Positions 12,570 through 24,062 of a stretch of 64,000 nucleotides of DNA are shown here, one piece after another. Below the pieces are notes generated by a model. It was not told the DNA's origin. It made no database searches and worked only from the letters and a program-made list of their open reading frames with translations. This stretch comes from Acanthosepion pharaonis (taxonomy: Eukaryota; Mollusca; Cephalopoda; Sepiida; Sepiidae), in contig CAHIKZ030004296.1 in NCBI GenBank assembly GCA_903632075.3, forward strand, positions 2,626,001 to 2,690,000. The letters are read 5' to 3'. The position numbers and the translations under genes were made by a program. Each line of letters opens with the position of its first letter. Within the stretch, counting starts at the first letter, position 1.

Positions 12570-13110
12570 AATTCCATTTGAATCCATTAAATTCACTTAT
12601 GTGATCATAACCTTAGTTATGAATCCTCTTCTTCTCTCCCCAACTATGGGTAAATAGCAGGACAGACTGGGTTCTATAGCCTTGGATGGCAACTGCATTA
12701 GCAGCCATAAATGGAAATCTACTACGTCAGTCATGTATCGAAAGATACATGATCGCTTAAGTATCTAACACGCGTGGTACATAACTGACTGACTGTTCCA
12801 TATAGAATTGGACATGGATACCAGCTCTGATTAAGGAATTGGAGAGCTGAGTTTGAATTCCAGTTGAGTTCATTGCATTCACTTATGTGCTAATACCGTT
12901 GGGAAAGGTATGAATCCTCTTCTCCCCCTATCTATGGGTAAATAGCAGGACAGATCGGGTTCTAGAGCCTTGGATGGCAACTGGTCAATCGCAGAAAGAA
13001 ATGGCAACCTACTGTGGAAAAAAATCTGCCTTGTGAGTCAAGTATCGAAAGATACATGATCGCCTACGCGTGAATCACGCATGCCACATAACTGACTGAC
13101 TGAATGTCGG
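12570..13110 (+). repeat. Two tRNA-derived SINE copies in tandem
   Basis: The second copy begins near 12800 with a decayed tRNA-like region (GAATTGGAGAGCTGAGTTTG). It continues through the family tail: CTATGGGTAAATAGCAGGAC, then the CCTTGGATGGCAACTGG block, then a hairpin with ATGTATC and GATACAT arms around GAAA. It ends in repeated CTGA units near 13105. The first copy (about 12570-12795) has only the tail. Both end with the same hairpin and ACATAACTGACTGA motif. Confidence 0.8.
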
Positions 13111-13382
13111 ATTAAAAAATCCTTTTAAAAATTACTTTGTTTATGTTTCAGGTAGGAAACTGAAGCTAGTAGATATAGATTCGTAGAAGTCACAACGAGA
13201 AATGTGTTTTCCATAAATTGGTAATTAAAACCATTCTCTGTCAGGTCGGTTGTCGTGACCAACCTGATAGATAATGATAGTGGCATGCATTGGTTAAAAA
13301 AGGGGGTGTCCTGATAAAACAGGTTTATTTCTGTGTGAAGCACAATTTTCATTGTTTAAGAAAATAAAAATAGGTATCTGTC

Positions 13383-13745
13383 TATATTTCTGAGATGAGG
13401 TGTTATGTACACCATTTACATTATTCGGGCTATTGTCCTCATCTTTGTTGTCATATTTATTGCAACGTTTCGGCCGTTGTACGATCCGGCCTTCTTCAGG
13501 TCGTTGGAATGACGAACTGAACCCTTTATTTCGCGCGCTGAGGTAGAAGGTAACTGATAACTGACATCCATTAGACATGCCACTTGGAATTAGAACAGTG
13601 TCTACCCCAGCGAGCGAAATAAAGGGTTCAGTTCGACATTCCAACCACCTGAAGAAGGTCGGAGCGTACAACGGCCGAAACGTTGTGATAAATATGGAAA
13701 CAAAGATGAGGACAGTAGTCCAAATAATGTAAATGGTGAAAAATA
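13383..13745. repeat. Head-to-head pair of hammerhead-like modules
   Basis: A minus-strand copy (about 13383-13545) and a plus-strand copy (about 13555-13740) of the module seen twice per arm in the 4.6-7.3 kb inverted repeat. In each, AAAGGGTTCAGTTCG is followed by CTGAAGA, a short stem, CGAAACGTTG, a GATGAGGACA block and a TAATGTAAATGG end. The stem is GGCCG/CGGCC in the minus copy (13463-13499) and GGTCG/CGGCC in the plus copy (13649-13680). At 4991-5023 it is GGCTG/CAGCC, so pairing is kept while bases change. Confidence 0.7.
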
Positions 13746-13839
13746 GGTATAGCAACCCAAACACGTGTAACCATTGGAAATAACTTTTATAGTAATAAGA
13801 AGTCCTCATATATGTATATACCTTTCGTAATGCCCGCTT

Positions 13840-14150
13840 GGAGGAGAGACTTTGTAAATCACAGATACAATAATAGTAACGCCTTCGAACAATAGTATAT
13901 TTACTAACCTCCCCACGCGATCAGATGTGGTAGAAGGCCGGTTTTAATATGGGGCATCCGAGCCCGTAAGCTCAGCTAAAAATTTCCGTAGACCCCGTAT
14001 AAAACGGGGTCGGGTAGCTGTTTCCCGAGACGTGACTCTTCCCCTAGGCATAGCGTTGTACGGGGATCCTCTCTGCTCGGAGGCAGAGAGTTCGACTAGA
14101 ACAGCTGAAAAAGATTCCAGTTAGACTTCAAAGAATAGTCGGTCAGACGC
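13840..14150 (+). mobile_element. LTR fragment of the same family as the solo LTR at 17.7 kb
   Basis: It shares the core module of the 17726-18642 and 48270-48988 LTRs. A CCTCCCCACG start is followed by GTGG...AAGGCCGG, a hairpin GACCCCGT/ACGGGGTC, and a hairpin CTCTCTGC/GCAGAGAG. The first hairpin differs from the other copies by a paired change (GAACCCGT/ACGGGTTC elsewhere). Borders are not clear. Confidence 0.65.
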
Positions 14151-14159
14151 CGCTAATTC

Positions 14160-15400
14160 CCATATATTTTTTTTCCTTTACCCGTCACGTGATCTAATTA
14201 TTTCAAGATGAGTTCGACTGTGCTTGCTCTCTGGCAATCCGTGTTCAAACCCAAGTGTCGGCAGCGACACTTTATTCCTATATGACAATACCAAATATAT
14301 AGCGTTGCAGCTCAGACCAGGCACCAGGTTCGTTCTCAGGGCGCGGCTTCTTCCAGTCGAACGTTTGTAGTTCACCTACGAAATAAAATCACGAGACGAT
14401 TATAGCAGTAGGGAAATTTTATTCTGGTTGTAACCATTTGAGGTAGAAGAGCAAGGTGAAGTGAAGTGAGGGATATTGAGGGCACGAAATGTCCCAGCGA
14501 GAGATATGCAATTTTTTACAAAAGGTAACTGTTGCTTTGCTTGTCATGAGGCCTCTCGTGACTGAGCTGTTAAGCACACCTCGATTAATTCCCGGGATAA
14601 AAGGAATTGCAGATTCGAGAGGCAGGGTTTCTTTAATAAGATTTTTCATTATCCAGGCTGGTTGATGTCAAATTCAATATCCACCCCACCAAAAATAAAT
14701 AAATAAATAAATAAAAATAAATAAAAGGGTTATATCTACCCAAACACGTACAAAAAGGAGTCGACCGGACTCGGGATCATCGAGTTAATACGGACGATCC
14801 TTTATTTAGCTGCATAGTATGTGCTTTGCCAGAGCTATATACAAGATTGCGTAAATTACCAGAGAATCTATCTATATTAGATTACCAGAGATATATCGAG
14901 AAATCTATTAGAGCTTTCAGGTTGGTTAATTAAATATCGATTACTGACATCTTCTAGGTTTAGTTTTTATGTCTGTCGAGAGCTACACGGTTTTATTTTC
15001 CATATTTTGTTTCGCTTGAGCTAATGAATATCTTCCTTGATCACGCAAAATGTCGCCTGATGTTTCTTTTTTTTACCTTTAGATCAATTAAACGACAAAT
15101 CCTCGTGAAAGAAGAAAAACAGCGTCACTCGAACTAATCGTGGGACGTTAAATGAAAACACAAAACAAATTGATACTTTTCAGTATTGATTAATGGAAAG
15201 CAAAACTCCCTTTGATTCACAACCATCTCCACCACCACCACCATGGGGGAGGAGGGAATAGGGAGAGAGAATGACGATTTCCCATGTTCAGATGCGAGCG
15301 GTTCCGACGACGACGAATAGAAACCTTACTTCAAATGAAACAATTGTCGATAGCAAAAAGGAAAAGAATCAAGTGTATTATTAACATACAAACATTTGTC
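14160..15400. other. Gene-free stretch
   Basis: Short open frames only. An A-rich AAATAAATAAAT tract lies at about 14692-14728 and a CCACCACCACCA run near 15230. No family is recognised. Confidence 0.45.
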
Positions 15401-15407
15401 TGTGTGT

Positions 15408-15672
15408 AGAGGCACGGTGGAGTAATGGATTGAGGAATCGGAGAGCCGAGTTCGAATTCTAGTTGAATCCATTACATTCGCTTACATGCTAATATCTCTT
15501 CTTCTAGCCATGAGTAAGTGGCAGGACAGACTGGGTTCTATAGCTTTAGATGACAACTGGTCTACCGAAGAAAGAAATGGCAACCTACTGCGGGGAAAAT
15601 CTGCCTCGTCAGTCATGTATCAAAAGATACATGATCGTCTAAGTTTTTATCACGCATGACACATAACTGATC
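15408..15672 (+). repeat. tRNA-derived SINE
   Basis: It starts at a pol III A-box-like GGCACGGTGGAGTAATGGAT and a B-box-like GAGTTCGAATTC about 35 bases later. The family tail with AGGACAGACTGGGTTCTATA follows, then the ATGTATC/GATACAT hairpin (loop AAAA here). It ends with ACGCATGACACATAACTGA. This copy has no 5S-like head. Confidence 0.85.
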
Positions 15673-15773
15673 TGCGTGTGTGTTTTTGTGTGTGTAGGGT
15701 TTATTTTTATTTTTTACAGTAAGGTTCATCCTGTACAAGATCCGGGGCCCACTCAAGGTGAAGGGTTACGTTG

Positions 15774-15900
15774 AGGCAATGTTTCTCAACCTTTTTTTTT
15801 TTACTTCACGGCGCACTTGTAGAATATTTAAACCTCTGAGATGCACTTTGAACATAATGAAGATGTCTCCTAAAATCTGCATTTATTTTGAAGACATTAC
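15774..15900 (+). mobile_element. hAT-like transposon end (relic)
   Basis: AATGTTTCTCAACC, then a T-run, then TTCACGGCGCACTTGTAG resembles the terminal sequence of Charlie-type hAT elements. The other end was not found, so this is a weak call. Confidence 0.4.
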
Positions 15901-17720
15901 AGAAAGAACGCATGAACGTTCCTTTTAAAGGCATTTTTAATCAGGGTCCTCAATATTTCAGTCTCTAGTGCTTTGACATCTGCCTGAATGCTGTCCTTTA
16001 CTTGTTGGATGTTATAAATTCATGACGGTCGTCTTCGAGTATAGAATCCAGAGATTGGCAGTTAATATTTCGGAGACAGTAGGAAAGCGTAGTTCAGGTT
16101 AGCAGTGGATATCGCAGCAAAGTAGCAGAGCGTAGTACTTCCTTCTGTCATTTTCGCCTGACAAGTTGGCACTGGTCATTCGGGTAAGGTAAACAAAAAT
16201 GGCTGCCTTTATACACGACGTATAGAATGTTCTGCGTCTTCTGATTGGTTAACCTTCTATTGGTAGAATATTGGACTAACTCACTAGTTATATATATATA
16301 TACATACATATACACAAAAAACTGTAACATTGGAGAGTCTGAGGTTTGTTTGACGTAAACATTTTATTTGGAATAGCCGCACAGGAAGAACACAGGACTC
16401 ATGGAAAATCGATCAAACGAGGAGGTCAGTTTATGTCGCGACCGTGATAAATTATTCTTTACCCAAAAATTTGCCTGAGAAGCTGAATTGTGAGACTTGA
16501 CGTATGAGATGTTGCCCATCTTGGACGAAAACAGGTTGATGTATTTAAAAATTCGTATGAGTGACGCCCGAGAAATCCAAACCTGTCGAGACTGCCTTCG
16601 AGATGACACGCTCGGATCTTCCATACTCTCCCTTACTCATTTAAATACTCCTTTATTCTTAACCGAATGTGGTATGCCACTTACCCTCAAAACCTAGAGA
16701 ATCTCTCAAACTGTAACGGTGACGATATACTAGTTGGTTTAAATTATTGATCCTTTCTTTTCGTAGCGAGATTTCTCTACTTGTGTTCGTTTTTCAGTCG
16801 TGTATTTTTACATGATTCATTTCCAAAGCCTCCCTTATAAGCCACCTGAGTCCTGGGTAGGACGATAAACTACATCTGGCATCAAGGCATGTGATTTGGA
16901 GATCGGAGGTTTTAAGGTGCATGGAAAAACTATTGTTCCTAAATCCATCCTGACCCGAGGTGGTAGCACTTGTTAGGGTCCTAGCTATGGGCAAATAGTG
17001 ACCCCCCCCCCACCAAAAGAAAACAAAATAATAAGAAAGTATAAAAATACATTTTATAGTAAAAATACAAGCAATACCTTTTTATATAAAAAATACCAAA
17101 ATACATATTTATAGAATTACCAACAATACATTTTATAGCAAAATGACCAACAATACATTTCATCTGTAGTTGAAGGCATACAATTACGTTCAAAATACAT
17201 TTAGTTAACGCCATAAAATTGTGTACAAATTATTTAGATTTCGGCATTAAATAACCCATAGAGGTTCATAAGCCGCTAAACAAAACCAACCCTTTCATGA
17301 CATTAATCCATATAATATCCTACAATTTCTTAATGAAATCAAACTGCATTACTAAATATAACTTTAATAAAGCTACAATATAAAACACACATATCACCAC
17401 CTCTAGTAATCATGTCCAAATAAACATGTATAAGCACAAAAGCTGAGTATCATTTACCATGTATTCAATTGCGAAAGCAGAATAACATATTTTATTACTT
17501 CAAAGCTCCCAAGAAAATAAAATTTCGGCTTTAAATGACCCATAAGGAGCTGATATGCCGTTAAACAAACAAATCAATCCATTATAAAAAAAACTATAGT
17601 CAGCTAAAAAAAAAATAAACAAAAAAGAAAACAAAAAAAAAATAAACAAAAAGTATTAAACTTTCAACACACTTCGTTACTTTTGGGCCATTGTACATTT
17701 TGCATTTTTAATTAGTATAA
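15901..17720. other. Gene-free stretch
   Basis: No open frame here looks like a conserved protein. The part from 17030 to 17215 repeats an ATACATTTTATAG-like motif. A TTTCGGC-TTAAAT-ACCCATA block occurs twice (near 17237 and 17523). No function assigned. Confidence 0.45.
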
Positions 17721-17725
17721 GTTTC

Positions 17726-18642
17726 TGTTATGGTCCGGTTCCTTATACCACGGTGATAGTCCAAGGTAAAACCAATAAAGAACTCGAACACGGATATGGA
17801 ATAACACAGATATATTACAAACAGGAATATATACAGAAGTAGAAAGTGTTAGTACGAACAATCAGGTTTAGTAGGGAGAACAATGTAGTCTCGACCAGTA
17901 TCACTATTCCAATGTCTTGTAGTAATTGTCTGAACGCGACTCTGTTTCGGACTGCCTCTGACTCGACTGACTGACTAGCTCACTCTGAGTGACTGACGGA
18001 CTTCTGACGGACCTCACTTCAGACTTCAGACTGAACGATATCTAGTCACCCCCCACGATGGCATCATGTGGCACAGGGCCGGTTTATCGTGGGATCTCCG
18101 ATCCCGTGGGATCTCCGAGCCCATGGGCTCGACTAAAAATATGCCCTTTGAATCCGTATAAACGGGTTCAGGGCCGGTTTACCTCTCCGAAAGAGACTCC
18201 GCCCTTCGGCGTAGCCTCGTTCAAGTTCCTCCCCGACCGAAGGCAGAGAGTTCAACCGATCAGCCGGTCCGCCGGTCGCCCGACTTCGGACTGAACAGTA
18301 TTTAGTCACCCCCCCCCCTACACACACACACACATGAGGGCATCATGTGGAACAAGGCCGGTTTAACGTAGGATCTCCGAGCTCATGGGCTCGACTAAAA
18401 ATATGCCCTTTTGAACCCGTGTAAACGGGTTCAGGGTCGGTTCCCCCCCCCCCACGAAAGAGACTCCGCACTTCGGCGTAGCCTCGTTCGGGTTCCTCCC
18501 TGCCCGAAGGTAGAGAGTTCAACCGATCAGCCGGTCAGCCGGTCGTCCGACTTCAGACTGAACTCTCTGCTTCCTCTTGAGGCGCAGTATTTATTACGTA
18601 TGGAGTAGTCCATTATGTTATTATGGGTAAGGTCCCATAACA
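17726..18642. mobile_element. Solo LTR of a retrotransposon
   Basis: It starts TGTTATGG and ends CCATAACA, a perfect inverted terminus. It is flanked on both sides by GTTTC (17721-17725 and 18643-18647), a perfect 5-bp target duplication. The 917-bp length and the lack of coding sequence mark it as a solo LTR left by recombination. The right half contains two tandem copies of a roughly 280-bp module (about 18048-18300 and 18330-18560). Each has a stem GAACCCGT/ACGGGTTC (or a near variant) and a second stem near CCGAAGG. Related copies: 13840-14150 and 48270-48988. The orientation of the parent element is unknown. Confidence 0.9.
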
Positions 18643-18836
18643 GTTTCCTTCCAACATTTTTCATCACATATGATTGCTCCTGGTTTCTTAATTCCACTCA
18701 TATACTACTAGCTTTTTCAACATCAAAGCGGGGATCCTTCAATGTGACACTCTTGCACCTTTTTCTCTTTGTTAGCATCGTTGAGAACTTTCCTCGACAA
18801 ACATCATCATCTAGGTTTTTTGCTTCATCACCATGA

Positions 18837-19560
18837 CTCTCAAGTCGATATCCTGCAAACATTTGACAAATATTGACTATGAAGAAGACCTAGCTATCAA
18901 TGCAGTCACCATTATCAATGCCACAGTTCTCCGACATCATCTAGAACCTGCTGCCAATGATATTAGACTCTATATCAATGTCTCCTCTAAAACTGAATTC
19001 ATAGGCTTCAACCAACAAGACTCAACACAAACTGTCTTAGGTGAATGAATAAAATCTGTTGAATATTTTACATACATAGAAAGCGAAATAAATTCTACTG
19101 AAAAAATATGTGAAAATTCACATAGCTAAAACCTGTGCCGCCTTGAATAAAATGGATGTAATCTGGAAATCTGATCTACCAGACAACCTCAAACGGATAT
19201 TCTTACGAACTACTGTAGTTTAATGTATGGTGCCACCGCTTGGACATTAACTAAAACACCAGAGTCTAACCTTGATGGAACCTACACTCGGATGCTGAGA
19301 GGTATACTAAACATCTCTTGGAAAAAAACATCCAACTAAATCACAGCTCTATAGACCCATCGCTGATATTTCTACAATCTTACGCGAGTGATAAACACGC
19401 GTGTGATCTACTGTTCTGGACACCTAGCCATGGAGCTCAGCAACTCACTCCATAGATATTATGAACACAGAATGCAACTCTAATGACCTTCCGACCTTGA
19501 TACACGGCTTGATGGTTGGCGTGATAGACTAATGAATGAACGAGACAGCTCGGTCAAATA
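18837..19560 (+). pseudogene. LINE reverse transcriptase C-terminal fragment
   Basis: Plus-strand frames, broken by stops and shifts, read in order like the second half of an RTE-like non-LTR polymerase. First comes a stretch with YEEDLAINAV and LEPAANDIRLYIN (the region after the YADD box). Next is IKSVEYFTYIESEI, then ALNKMDVIWKSDLPDNLKR, then MYGATAWTL and TYTRMLRGILNISWKK. The catalytic fingers and palm N-terminal part is missing. A second fragment of the same sort lies at 61185-61460. Dead copy; direction of transcription was plus. Confidence 0.75.
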
Positions 19561-19605
19561 AAATATAGTCATCTTCCCAAAGTGACCCATATCTACACAG
19601 GAGTT

Positions 19606-19955
19606 GCCCAATATCCTCTTTTCAACCTTGACAGAGTTCAAAAGAGTTTACTCGGCCTTGTGGGTGATGTATTATTTCAAACCTACAAATCCTTTTCATG
19701 TATTTCTTGCCTCTCGCTATTCTATCGCTGTTTTAAGGGCAGATGTTCAGACATAATGTTCACTAGTTCAGACCTTTACGGCTAGGACCCGCAATGCCAC
19801 GTACTCAGAATTGCCTCATCCTTATTCTTTCGTATTCCATTAGTAATGAAGAAGTTCTACCCAGAAGTGTTACTTTATGGAACAGACTCTTGAAAGATTT
19901 TACGATCTTAACCTTTTCAAATCAAAGGTTAACCATTGTCCATTCTACATATCAT
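19606..19955 (+). pseudogene. Second LINE 3' fragment of a different family
   Basis: A plus-strand frame reads LDRVQKSLLGLVGDVLFQT and LSLFYRCFKGRCSD. It shifts frame and continues with a weak match to the WN.LP end motif typical of CR1/jockey-like polymerases (WNRLLKDF). It ends just before the foldback-like element at 19966. Confidence 0.65.
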
Positions 19956-20196
19956 AATGCCGATCATAATTCCGAATCTTAAAATCCCGAATGTCGAAAT
20001 CCTGAAATTTAAAATCCCGAAATTTGAGATACCGAATTTATAAAATCCTGAAAGGACAGAATCCCGAAAGATCATCTTTGGAAGAAATTGAAAAAAGAAA
20101 AAAAAATGGAAATACCTTTACTTGCCCCATGGCGTTTAAATAGTGTTTATACATTTTAAACATTCAAAATTCATTAAAAAAATATAAAACCAGAAT

Positions 20197-21210
20197 ATGG
20201 CGATTAGGCGAAGAGAAAACCAGAATATGGCGATTAGGCGAAGAGAAAACCAGAATATGGGCGAAGAAAACCAGAATATGGCGATTAGGCGAAAAAAACC
20301 AGAATATGGCGATTAGGCGAAACCAGAAAAACCAGAATATGGCGATTAGGCGAAGAGAAAAAATATGGCCGAAGAGAAAACCAGAATATGGCGACAAGGC
20401 GAAGAGAAAACCAGAATATGGCGATTGGCGACAAGGCGAAGAGAAAACCAGAATATGGCGATTAGGCGAAGAGAAAACCAGAATATGGCGATTAGGCGAA
20501 GAGAAAACCAGAATATGGCGATTAGGCGAAGAGAAAACCAGAATATGGCGATTAGGCGAAGAGAAAACCAGAATATGGCGATTAGGCGAAGAGAAAACCA
20601 GAATATGGCGATTAGGCGAAGAGAAACCAGAATATGGCGATTAGGCGAAGAGAAAACCAGAATATGGCGATTAGGCGAAGAGAAAACCAGAATATGGCGA
20701 AGGCGAAGAGAAAACCAGAATATGGCGATTATGGCGACAAGGCGAAAAACCAGAATATGGCAGAATATGGCGAGGCGAAGAAAAACCAGAATATGGCGAT
20801 TAGGCGAAGAGAAAACCAGAATATGGCGATTAGGCGAAGAGAAAACCAGAATATGGCGATTAGGCGAAGAGAAAACCAGAAAACCAGAATATGGCGAATT
20901 GGCGATTAGGCGAAGAGAAAACCAGAATATGGCGATTAGGCGAAAGAGAAACCAGAATATGGCGAAAAGAAAACCAGAATATGGCGATTAGGCGAAGAAG
21001 AAACCAGAATATGGCGACTAGGCGAAGAGAAACCAGAAATGGCGATAGGCGAAGCGAAAACCAGAATATGGCGATTAGGCGAAGAGAAAACCAGAATATG
21101 GCGATTAGGCGAAGAGAAAACCAGAATATGGCGACTAGGCGAAGAGAAAACCAGAATATGGCGATTAGGCGAAGAGAAAACCAGAATATGGCGATTAGGC
21201 GATAAGAAAA
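20197..21210 (+). repeat. 30-bp minisatellite, roughly 30 copies
   Basis: The unit is CCAGAATATGGCGATTAGGC followed by GAAGAGAAAA. Copies differ by small deletions and single substitutions. Because 30 is divisible by three, two forward frames stay open over long stretches and would give ten-residue repeats of the type RRRENQNMAI and GEEKTRIWRL. Small indels break the frames repeatedly, so I do not call it a gene. It is bounded on both sides by the inverted block containing ATATAAAACCAGAATAT. Confidence 0.95.
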
Positions 21211-21564
21211 TTTAGTAGGGAATGTCAGTGTTTATCACACGAAAGATTCAAAAAGATCAGCCGCACGTAGAAAATGAATGTGAAATCATTCTCCAAAGTG
21301 ACACTTGTCCAAAAAGAAAAAAAAAATGCGTTTTATCGTGATGAAAGGCTTAAAAACAGTTAACGATCATGAAAACCGATCAGATCTTATAGATTATCTT
21401 GCCTCTTGCTTGTAATCTCTCAATTATAAATGATTCATATATTCTGGTTTTATATGTTTTAATGTGTTTTGAATGTTTCAAAAGTATAAACACTATTTAA
21501 ACACGATTTTGTAAATGTTTAGAAATAAAGTATTTCCAATTTTTTATTCAATTTCTCCACAAGA

Positions 21565-21936
21565 CTATTTTTCGGGATTCTGATTTTTCGGGATTCTGAT
21601 TTTTCGGGATTCTGATTTTTCGGGATTTTAAATTTCGGGATTCTGATCTTTGGGGATTTTAAATTTCGGGATTCTGATTTTTCGGGATTTTAAATTTCGG
21701 GATTCTGATCTTTGGGGATTTTAAATTTCATGATTCTGATCTTTGGGGATTTTAAATTTCAGGATTCTGATTTCTCGGGATTTTAAATTTCGGGATTCTG
21801 ATTTTTCGGGATTTTAAATTTCGAGATTCTGATTTTTCGGGATTTTAAGTTTCGGGATTCTGATTTTTCGGGATTTTAAATTTCGGGATTCTGATCTTTG
21901 GGGATTTTAAATTTCGGGATTCTGATCTTTGGGGAT
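21565..21936. repeat. About 31-bp tandem array, inner part of the foldback right arm
   Basis: The unit alternates GGGATTTTAAATTTC with GGGATTCTGATTTTTC or GGGATTCTGATCTTTGG. The gypsy element inserted in it at 21936/21937 and the array resumes at 32818. Confidence 0.95.
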
Positions 21937-24002
21937 TGTGACGCCACTTGGTCCAGGGTCGAATCCTTTGGTCACGGCGCCAACTGTGACGTCGCTCCTC
22001 CTGGTCGCTCTTCGCTGTTCCAAGTGTGACGTTCCAACCCCTTGGTTAGATGATTACCAGCCTCGCCTTTCCCAACTCGCTTCCAACACCTGGTTACTAG
22101 GGTAACTGTACTGATCTCCGGTCTGCCTACCCACGTTGTGATTAGATCTTAGACAGACGGGATCAAACAGGGATTGGGGCCGTATGCAAGTTGAGTTCGA
22201 CGGGGGTGGCAAAACACAAGTAAAAGAAAAAACTCACGAGGCCAAAAATTACTGATAAAAAAAGGGTAACAACCTTTTATATCTAATGTTCGTTACATAA
22301 AAATTATTCTTACTTCCCGACCCGCTTTGTGGACTGTGGCACCAAGCTTCTATCATACAACTTAATGACTTCGAGTTGCCTACTCTCTAGAATTTTGTAT
22401 GTCGGAGTGTGGTTTAGTTTTGACACTGGGCGCTAATCTCTACCAGTCGCTCACGGCTGATTCTTCTCTTCGGCTTGAGTTGGACGAGCTTATTTACTTC
22501 GGCTTGAGTTGGACGTATTTCTTCACTTCGATTTGGTTTGGACGAATTTCTGTTCTTGGGCTTGGTTTGATTTCAACTTCTTCTATGCATAACTGCAAGT
22601 AACTTCTTCTTCTTCCGTCCTGCAACTCTTCTCTCTGCCGTCTGAGGTGATCTGAGCTCTCTGTCGTCCGGGGCTGAACTGAGCTCTCTGTCGTCCGGGG
22701 CTGAACTGATCTGCTTGTTTGGCCTGCAACTTTACTGCCTGTCTGGCCTGCAACTCTTCTCTCTGCCGTCTGAGGTGGACCCTTCTCGCTGCCGTCCGGG
22801 GCTGAACTGATTTCTGTCGATTGGGGTTCTGCTTTTATTGACGCCGCAACAAACTGAGGTGGGTCTGTCGGCGTCAGGGTTTTCTCGATAATTCAAAAGT
22901 CGCATTAGTTCTGATTTCCCATTATCGCTCTTATTTTCACCCCTACTTCCTCACAGTGCCTCTGGTGGGGAGGCGCATACCCATCTCTCCCGGTCTCTCG
23001 TATGTCAGGTGACCGTTTTCGACCAATGGGTCCTGGTCGAGCGTCCTTTCTCCTCTTTCTCGCATATCACGTGACCGCTTTCGGCTAATGAGATTCTGGT
23101 TGGGCGTCTCCCGTACTTCGTGACGTCTCCAATCGGGCGTGGCTTATCCCGTCTTTGTTCTGGGAAAGAACACCTTGCTAAAAAACAAAATCCAATTTGG
23201 CCTTTTTCGCACACACGAAAATGACAATCTCGGCCTTTCTCACCTTTCTGGTTTTTGTCAAAACAGCCCGCCGCTAATTAGATGTGACTTCAGGAAGAAT
23301 TTTTCTCGTCTCGCTGGCGCTTTCTGTGAGCCAAGAATAATTGTTTTCACCTCTTTGTTTTTGCTCAGAACTGATAGTCAAAAATCTTAATTATCTGAAT
23401 TGAAAATGTCTTCACTTCATCATCGTGGGGGTTCTAATTTTTAACAGGTCAGAATCTGTATACAATTCCAGCGGTCACCTTCTCATCCCAAAAGACACCC
23501 TTCTCCGATTAATATTTCGTTTTCCATTGTTCTAAAAATCCCATTTCTCCAAATTGATAATGAGTCTTCTACACAAAAGTAGGCCTGATGCTTTGACCGA
23601 CATTTTTATCAATCGTACATATGTTCATACACTTTTACCAAGTCTGTTTTCTTTCTTTCTTTTAATTACCTTTAATTCTATTCTTCCAAATAACAATTTC
23701 CATTGTCCTTGAAATTCGGTCAGGCGCGTTGGCCTAGATACCTCTTGACACCTGTTTTCGCCAATGACCGGCCTTTTGCATTACTCATCCTCTCCCTCTC
23801 TTTTCCTCTTTCTCTTTTTCTTTTTCCCTTCTTTTTTTCTTCCCTTAGGATCGCCTAAGTACAATTAGAGAATTATTCTCGAAACTCAATTATTCTTCGT
23901 CTAAAAAACTAACAACTGGTTAATAAACCGAATAAAAAAATTAAATCATATTTCTATGAATATTTCTTTTTTTTAGTTTTTCTAATAATGCAGGGTGCCA
24001 CA
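21937..24002 (-). repeat. 3' LTR of the gypsy-type element
   Basis: Boundaries are fixed by the TG...CA termini, by identity with the other LTR, by the GGAT duplication on the left and by the polypurine tract on the right. It contains a short internal tandem repeat (CTGTCGTCCGGGGCTGAACT, around 22660-22700). Open frames of 60-85 residues inside it also occur in the other LTR and are not credible proteins. Confidence 0.95.
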
Positions 24003-24012
24003 TTCCTCCCCT
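24003..24012 (-). other. Polypurine tract of the gypsy-type element
   Basis: On the minus strand AGGGGAGGAA lies directly upstream of the 3' LTR start TGTGGCACC. This is the position where plus-strand DNA synthesis is primed in LTR elements. Confidence 0.85.
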
Positions 24013-24062
24013 AACCGATTTGTCATTTACCCGTAAATGACACCTAAACCCAATTACATCAT

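Noticed and set aside
20306..21205. Long plus-strand open frames with ten-residue repeats
   Set aside because: Due to a 30-bp period; frames are broken and joined by repeat indels and there is no start or splice context.
20197..21210. CRISPR array
   Set aside because: Head-to-tail repeats without unique spacers, in eukaryotic DNA.
22399..22602. Open frame shared with 31140-31412
   Set aside because: Lies inside both LTRs, with no known retroelement protein and length differences caused by indels.
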